Below are positions 58,884 to 64,000 of a stretch of 64,000 nucleotides of DNA, piece by piece (within the stretch, counting starts at the first letter, position 1; every line of letters starts with the position of its first letter). The position numbers and the translations under genes are program-made. This stretch comes from Treponema sp. (GTDB lineage Bacteria > Spirochaetota > Spirochaetia > Treponematales > Treponemataceae), in contig JAAYNH010000010.1 in assembly GCA_012520945.1 (NCBI GenBank), forward strand, positions 91,241-155,240, in the 5' to 3' direction. The notes below the pieces were generated by a model. It saw nothing but the letters and a program-made list of their open reading frames with translations. It was not told the DNA's origin and did not search any database.

Positions 58884-59633
58884 TTGCGTATTTTGCTAAC
58901 AAATGATGATGGCATTCATGGAGAAGGTTTCCAAGTAATAAAAAAAGTTTTAGAAAAGGAAAATGAAGTTTGGTCTGTTGTGCCAAATGTTAATCGCTCC
59001 GGTTGTTCGCACGGATTAACGATGTACACACCTTTAACATTAAAACGAAAAGACGACACATTATTTACTTGTTCGGGAAGTCCTGTAGACTGTTGCATTT
59101 ACGGTATGCAAGCCGTTATGACGGAAAAACCGGATGTTATAATTTCCGGAATTAATAAAGGTGCTAATATGGGTACTGATTTGTTATATTCCGGAACTGC
59201 AGCGGCGGCAAGACAAGGTGCATTGCTTAATATTCCAAGTATTGCGGTGAGTTTGTGTAAAGATGAAAAAATGGAAAAAATAATTTGGAAATATGATGCA
59301 TTGGCAAATTTTGTTAATAATAATTTAATGTCACTTGTAGCCATGTGCGAAGATAATATATTTATAAATATAAATGCAAAATCTGCAGAAAAGTATTTAG
59401 GAATACGTTTTACGGAGTTGTCAAAAAGAACATACAATGATAAAGTTGAAGTGTATAAAGTGAAAGATGGATTGTCATATTCATTTTTCGTTTGCGGTAA
59501 TGTAACTAGCGAAGGTTCTGAAAAAGCGGATTTTCGTGCTGTAGAGGAAGGATATATTTCTATTTCCAGAGTACATGCTCAACCTTTAGCAGTCGATTGT
59601 CATGAATTTGAAAATTTGTCTTTTATTGTATAA
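58884..59633 (+). CDS. surE: SurE 5'/3'-nucleotidase
   Basis: 249 residues from a TTG start, with AGGAGAAA about 6 bases upstream, inside the end of the preceding gene. Metal-binding motif LLTNDDGIHGEG (7-8 DD), then VPNVNRSGCSHGLTM, and SGINKGANMGTDLLYSGTAAAAR. SurE removes phosphate from nucleoside monophosphates in stationary phase or stress. Complete. It lies between the galactokinase-like gene and two TPR genes. Confidence 0.95.
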   Translation: MRILLTNDDGIHGEGFQVIKKVLEKENEVWSVVPNVNRSGCSHGLTMYTPLTLKRKDDTLFTCSGSPVDCCIYGMQAVMTEKPDVIISGINKGANMGTDLLYSGTAAAARQGALLNIPSIAVSLCKDEKMEKIIWKYDALANFVNNNLMSLVAMCEDNIFININAKSAEKYLGIRFTELSKRTYNDKVEVYKVKDGLSYSFFVCGNVTSEGSEKADFRAVEEGYISISRVHAQPLAVDCHEFENLSFIV

Positions 59634-59659
59634 TTGTATATATATGCAAGAGGTGGGAA

Positions 59660-60346
59660 ATGGCAAATATTTTAAAACAGGGCATTGCTCATTTTAATAA
59701 AAAAAATTATGAGAAAGCATTAAGTTTTTTTTCAAATTTAGACGCAGATTCTTTGGAGCTTTCCGAACATTCTGAAATTGCATATTATGTAGGTTTGAGT
59801 TTTGCTAAACTGAAAAAAATCGATGAGGCTATTCCGTATATTGAACAAGTTGTAACGTCAGGCGAATCTATTGAGCGTATTAATCAATGTCGTTTGATTT
59901 TAGGCGTATTTTATAGCATGACCAACCGAGAAAAAATGGCATTATTTGAATTTAATAAATTACTTGAAAGTGGCTATAAAACGGCGAATGTTTTTTGTGG
60001 TTTGGCTTTTGTGGCATGGGAACAGGAAAATACTGAACTTTCCGTTGAATACTATGAAAAAGCATTACAACTGGATTCTTCAAATCCTACTGCTATGAAT
60101 GGTTTAGCATATGTTTTAGCTTGCTTGGATCGTGATTTAAAACGCGCACTATCATTATGTAAAAAAGCACTGGATTATGCACCTGAATCTGCAGCATTTT
60201 TAGATTCACTTGGTTGGATTTATTATAAACTCGGATTGATAAAAGAAGCAAAAAAATATATTAAAAGAGCAAAGGAAATAAATCCTAAAGCAAAAGAAAT
60301 TTTAGAACATTATAAAGTAGTTTCTTCCATAAAGGAGCAAAGGTAG
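59660..60346 (+). CDS. Cytoplasmic TPR protein
   Basis: 228 residues with five to six TPR units (about 1-215; examples YYVGLSFAKLKKIDEAIPYI and AAFLDSLGWIYYKLGLIKEA), no signal peptide or TM. Strong Shine-Dalgarno AGAGGTGGGA just upstream of the ATG. The seven bases GGTGGGA are complementary to part of the C-rich loop of the candidate small RNA at 49961. It precedes the TPR/NHL/VWA gene by 5 bp. No partner is known. Confidence 0.72.
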   Translation: MANILKQGIAHFNKKNYEKALSFFSNLDADSLELSEHSEIAYYVGLSFAKLKKIDEAIPYIEQVVTSGESIERINQCRLILGVFYSMTNREKMALFEFNKLLESGYKTANVFCGLAFVAWEQENTELSVEYYEKALQLDSSNPTAMNGLAYVLACLDRDLKRALSLCKKALDYAPESAAFLDSLGWIYYKLGLIKEAKKYIKRAKEINPKAKEILEHYKVVSSIKEQR

Positions 60347-60351
60347 TAATT

Positions 60352-62385
60352 ATGAAATTGAAAAATATTTTTGTTATAATAATTTTTTGTTTTTCAATTT
60401 ATGCATTTTCGCAACCTGTTGCAAAAGATGTTTCTCAAATTTCCAGTGAAGAAGAATTTCGCCGTGGCGTTTTAGCATATTATCGTGGAGCATTTAATGA
60501 AGCAGTTCTTCAGTTTGAAAAAGCATTAAGTTTTGCTCCAAGCGACAATCGCGTTTTGGAATGGTTGGGTAAAGCTTATTATCGATCAGGGCTTGAAAGT
60601 TCTGCTTTAAAACAATGGGAATATGCTAGTGCCAATGGTTATGGTGGTCTTTTGTTAAAAAATCGCATTGAAATTGTAAAAGAAAGACGCATTGCAAATG
60701 CATCATTTGATAAAAAAGAACGATATGTTGAGGCAGGCAGTTTTATCGGAAACGATAATGGCACTTTGCGTTTTAGTCAACCTATTTCACTTTTGCCTAA
60801 TATTGATGGAACAACGTGGGTTGTTGCATATGGTTCAAATGAATTATTAAAAATAGATGTTAACGGCACGATAATTTCTCGTATACGCGGCCCCTTGAAC
60901 GGCTTTGATAGACCTTTGGATATTGTTGAAGATGAAAATAAAAATTTGATAATTTCCGAATTTGCTTCAGATCGTATTTCAATGCTAAATAAAGACGGAA
61001 AATATATTAAAAGCTTTGGGAAAAAAGGAAGTAAAAACGGTCAGCTTTTAGGACCGCAATATATTGCAATTGAAAAAAAATCGGGTCGCATTTATGTAAC
61101 CGATTTTGGAAATGCTCGTGTTGTAGTTTTTGATAAAGAAGGAAAAGCGTTATTTACTTTTGGTCAGAGTAATCAATATTTTACAGGATTGAAAGCTCCA
61201 ACAGGAATAGCTGCTCTTAATAGTTTAATTTATGTTGCGGATGCGGTTTTAGGAACAGTTTATGTTTTTGATACTGCAGGAAATTATATGGATTCCTTGG
61301 TACGCGAAAGAACATTACAAAAACCGGAAGCAATGAAAATTTGGAATAATTATTTAATTCTTGCAGATGGAAATCGTGTTCTTTCGGTAGATACTTCTAG
61401 TGGTGTTGTTTCTGAAATCGCAAACATTGGAAATGCTCCGGCGAATATTACTTGTGCTATGGGCGATGCAAACGGAAATCTTTTAGTTACTGATATTGTT
61501 TCAAATGAAGTTTATGTTCTTTCAAAAATGTCAGAGTTAGTTGGCGGATTTTTTGTAAATGTTGAACGCGTTATTGCAGAAAATTTTCCGAATGTAATTG
61601 TTGATTTTCGTGTTGAAAATCATAAACGTCAACCTATTGTTGGATTGAAAGCACAAAATTTTTTGGTTACGGAAAAAAATGTTCCTGTGGCAGAAAAAAA
61701 ACTTTCAGGAGTTGCATATGCAAACGATAGTTGTGATATTACAATAATTGTTGACCGATTAAGTGAAACAAAACAATATGAAAAAGAAATAGAAATTGCA
61801 ATTAGTGAAATTTCAAAGAGTATGAATGGTAAGGGAAGATTTTCTGTAATTTCTGCAGGTACCATTCCTGTTTTAGAAGGTAAAGGAAATCCAAAGTCGT
61901 TTGAAAATTTTTCAGCATCAGTTATGCAAAATTCGTATGGACAGACAAGTGCAGTTGACTTAGCTTTACGATTAGCAGGAAATGATTTGATTGTTGGTGA
62001 AGCAAAAAGAGCAATTGTATATTTATCATCGGGGGAAATTTCATCAAATGCTTTTGATAAATATACGTATGCAGATACTGCTGCTTGGTTGAACAACAAT
62101 GGAATAGTTTTTATGACAGTGAACTTATCACAAAAAACACGACCAGGTGCAATTGCTTATTTAACTAGACAAACACTTGGCGGCGAATACTATGTTTATA
62201 GACCGGAAGGCTTGCTAAGTTTAGTTGACGATGTTTGCAATCTTCCGAATGGACTTTATCGCATTACATATAAATCAAATTTACCAACAGATTTTGGTCG
62301 TGCTTTTTTGCCTGTAGAACTTGAAGTTTATTTACATAACAGAAGCGGTCGTGATGAAAGCGGTTACTTTGCTCCGTTGCAATAG
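60352..62385 (+). CDS. Exported TPR / NHL-propeller / VWA-like protein
   Basis: 677 residues. A signal peptide (about 1-21, ends FSQ), TPR units (about 28-100, RGVLAYYRGAFNEAVLQF), an NHL-type six-bladed propeller (about 125-390, with DENKNLIISEFASDRISMLN and GRIYVTDFGNARVVVFDKEG), and a VWA-like domain (about 440-620, CDITIIVDRLSETKQ). The MIDAS-like motif DRLSE departs from DxSxS. Probably periplasmic or surface protein interactions. Good Shine-Dalgarno (AAAGGAG). The domain mix is typical of spirochaete envelope proteins; partner unknown. Confidence 0.72.
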   Translation: MKLKNIFVIIIFCFSIYAFSQPVAKDVSQISSEEEFRRGVLAYYRGAFNEAVLQFEKALSFAPSDNRVLEWLGKAYYRSGLESSALKQWEYASANGYGGLLLKNRIEIVKERRIANASFDKKERYVEAGSFIGNDNGTLRFSQPISLLPNIDGTTWVVAYGSNELLKIDVNGTIISRIRGPLNGFDRPLDIVEDENKNLIISEFASDRISMLNKDGKYIKSFGKKGSKNGQLLGPQYIAIEKKSGRIYVTDFGNARVVVFDKEGKALFTFGQSNQYFTGLKAPTGIAALNSLIYVADAVLGTVYVFDTAGNYMDSLVRERTLQKPEAMKIWNNYLILADGNRVLSVDTSSGVVSEIANIGNAPANITCAMGDANGNLLVTDIVSNEVYVLSKMSELVGGFFVNVERVIAENFPNVIVDFRVENHKRQPIVGLKAQNFLVTEKNVPVAEKKLSGVAYANDSCDITIIVDRLSETKQYEKEIEIAISEISKSMNGKGRFSVISAGTIPVLEGKGNPKSFENFSASVMQNSYGQTSAVDLALRLAGNDLIVGEAKRAIVYLSSGEISSNAFDKYTYADTAAWLNNNGIVFMTVNLSQKTRPGAIAYLTRQTLGGEYYVYRPEGLLSLVDDVCNLPNGLYRITYKSNLPTDFGRAFLPVELEVYLHNRSGRDESGYFAPLQ

Positions 62386-62402
62386 TTAATTATATTAATA
62401 TT

Positions 62403-63956
62403 CTAAAATTTAATTTTTCCAATTAAGCTTGCTATTAACTCAAACATGATATTATTTTCTTCATTTAATTTTGTGTCCATTGATATTACACCTGTTAATG
62501 TGAAAAATTTTCCAAACTGAGATTTTAATTCATGACTAATACCAATCGTATGACTAATTAATTTATAATCAGAAATTTGGTAATATAAAATATTTTTTCT
62601 TTCCAAATTTATTTTAGATTCTGTTAGTGAAGGTACAATATTTATAATAGTATTAATAATAAAAGATGAAGGTATGTTACGTTTCCATGTAAGAGAAGTT
62701 TTAGCATTCCATAAATTTTTTTCAATAAATTGAAAATCGATTGAACTGGAAACAATATTATATTTTTTTAAATATAATGAAAGGCCACTATAACCGGTAA
62801 TCAAATATGAGTCTAGATTTGTAAAAAGCTCATTAAATTTTAAACTTATAGAGTAGGCAGCAATATATTCATCTTGTTCATAAAAAGTAAAAACTTTTCT
62901 TTGTCCGAATTTTCCAAAGCAATTTAAAGATGTAAATGCAAAAGTTGTTTTAATTTGATTTATGTCTGTAGTATTTCCGTCTTTTGCATTTTGTATATCA
63001 CGTGACAGAGTTAAACTTGAGGAAATAGGTAAAAATAAATTAATTATTCCATTATTTCCTATTGGACGTTTTAAAGTAAAGTCATATGATGTAAAATAAG
63101 TAAGAGTATTATTTGTAAAATTATTTTCAGAAATTATTTGAGAAATATTTTTTGAAAACAAATCTGCAAAAGGAATTGTTTTAGCAAACCAGTTTTGTTT
63201 TGAAATTGTATTAAAATATTCATTTGCATCATTGAAATAATTTTTGTGATTTACATTTAAATCATTTGTTTGCATTTCTTTAGAAAGACTAAATGTAAAA
63301 GAATTTTTTTTAATTTTAAATGGAAGAACAAGTTTTATTATTGTATTAGTTTGTGTTGATTCATTTAATGTTTTTATAAAATTATTTTTTGCTTCAAGAT
63401 AAATATATGGAGCAAAATTAATATTCTTAAAATTAAATGTTTGTTTAATGTTAAATATTTCATTTCTTAAAATTGAATTTTCTTTTCCTGTTGAAAACTG
63501 AAATTGAGTAAAATTTTTATAAAGATTAAAATAATTGTTTTTTGTAATATCAATTGTTTCATTTTCATTTTGTTTAGCAAAAAGTTTGGTTTCTAATTTA
63601 TAAATAAAATTTTTTGAAGGAAAAGAAAAATCTAAATTAATATTTACATTTTGAGTTTTTAAATTATTTTCATAAATACATTGAGTTTCAAAAAATAAAT
63701 TTGTAGTTGTTATTCTTAGTGGTGGTGTTATTTTAATTGAATTTTGCTTTAATACATTTTCACTTTGACGATTTAAAATAAAATTTTCTGTTATATGAAA
63801 ATATTTAAAAATATTATTTAATGGTAATGATTTAATTTTGTGCAATACGACAGAAAAATTATTTTCATAATTATTTTTTTCAAACTGATTTTGTATTTCA
63901 AAATTTGTAAATTTTAATGTTGAATCAATATTTGATGCATAAGAAAAAATATTGAT
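62403..63956 (-). CDS. Barrel-like outer-membrane protein, 5' end missing
   Basis: The open frame runs from the stop at 62403 to about 63956, where it meets a stop inside the second arm of the terminal inverted repeat. No ATG is found in the upper part; a TTG at 63845 is possible but gives no signal peptide. The sequence is rich in Asn, Phe and Thr with alternating strands (FNELFTNLDSYLITGYSGLS) and ends ELIASLIGKIKF, a terminal-strand pattern. It is open through the first arm and loop of the repeat, which suggests that the true gene continues beyond and that the sequence there is rearranged or misassembled. Confidence 0.6.
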   Translation of the reverse strand: MNIFSYASNIDSTLKFTNFEIQNQFEKNNYENNFSVVLHKIKSLPLNNIFKYFHITENFILNRQSENVLKQNSIKITPPLRITTTNLFFETQCIYENNLKTQNVNINLDFSFPSKNFIYKLETKLFAKQNENETIDITKNNYFNLYKNFTQFQFSTGKENSILRNEIFNIKQTFNFKNINFAPYIYLEAKNNFIKTLNESTQTNTIIKLVLPFKIKKNSFTFSLSKEMQTNDLNVNHKNYFNDANEYFNTISKQNWFAKTIPFADLFSKNISQIISENNFTNNTLTYFTSYDFTLKRPIGNNGIINLFLPISSSLTLSRDIQNAKDGNTTDINQIKTTFAFTSLNCFGKFGQRKVFTFYEQDEYIAAYSISLKFNELFTNLDSYLITGYSGLSLYLKKYNIVSSSIDFQFIEKNLWNAKTSLTWKRNIPSSFIINTIINIVPSLTESKINLERKNILYYQISDYKLISHTIGISHELKSQFGKFFTLTGVISMDTKLNEENNIMFELIASLIGKIKF

Positions 63957-64000
63957 TCAACATTAAAATTTACAAATTTTGAAATACAAAATCAGTTTGA
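63880..64000. repeat. Perfect inverted repeat at the right window edge
   Basis: Left arm 63880-63933 and right arm 63947-64000 are exact reverse complements over 54 bases, separated by a 13-nt loop (63934-63946). The match reaches the last base, so it may continue. The arms lie within the coding frame of the barrel-like gene, which stays open in the left arm and closes in the right one. Hairpin fold-back at a contig end is a likely cause. Confidence 0.9.

Noticed and set aside
1..64000. Transposons, prophage genes or integrase sites
   Set aside because: No transposase, integrase or phage structural gene, and no flanking direct repeats, were recognised.

Overview
The window looks like chromosome from an AT-rich spirochaete of the Treponema group. 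The evidence is the mix of genes: an LptD-like outer-membrane barrel next to uvrA, the cluster phoH / 7TM-HD / ybeY / CorC-like / TPR, many TPR proteins with signal peptides, several lipoproteins, a bactofilin, and short hypothetical proteins of spirochaete type. No rRNA, prophage, transposon or CRISPR array was seen. Species assignment is not possible from the sequence alone.

Layout. 1-11016: uvrA 3' end, lptD-like, phoH, c-di-AMP phosphodiesterase-like 7TM-HD, ybeY, CorC-like and a TPR protein, all on the + strand. 11053-11215: tRNA-Glu(CTC) and tRNA-Gln(CTG) on the - strand. 11276-14703: rsgA and mutS2. 14707-20583: a cobalamin module, with split MetH and its activation-domain partner on the - strand and a BtuFCD-type importer divergently on the + strand. 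20534-22738: coaX and hisS, divergent. 22744-25710: a - strand run of lipoproteins, membrane proteins and a Nudix hydrolase. 25812-29046: secA and a Holliday-resolvase-like protein. 29063-34390: argS, pgeF, a large unknown and a secreted TPR protein (-). 34454-36411: an orphan Cas2-like gene convergent with an OLD-like ATPase/TOPRIM gene. 36551-42373: larA-like (+), then a - strand group running from bactofilin to an outer-membrane barrel. 42438-49867: TPR, deoC, AAA ATPase, a small ferredoxin, an M23 peptidase and a PEGA-like protein. 49961-50041: a candidate small RNA. 50130-62385: PBP1A, membrane-anchored ParB-like, tyrS, bioY, Lnt with a PH-like extension, a galactokinase-like protein, surE, and TPR/NHL/VWA proteins. 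62403-64000: a truncated barrel protein running into a perfect inverted repeat at the window end.

Main observation: promoter architecture. At least ten genes have a -35 element, a 17-bp spacer and a -10 hexamer that ends 6-8 bases before the start codon. This predicts leaderless mRNAs. It resolves several start sites and explains the absent Shine-Dalgarno sequences. In five divergent intergenic regions the two promoters face away from one shared, overlapping or abutting -35 block (TTGCAA, TTGACAA, TAGTCAA, or a TAGAA...TTCTA inverted repeat). In four of these the block lies midway between two start codons 58-65 bases apart. Other genes carry ordinary Shine-Dalgarno sequences.

Other points of interest are the C-rich-loop RNA upstream of PBP1A, the Cas2-like/OLD pair, the Lnt-PH fusion, the ParB-membrane fusion, a galactokinase-like protein with altered motifs, and the palindrome at the right edge, which may be an assembly fold-back. 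All promoter and RNA calls were read by eye and have no experimental support here.
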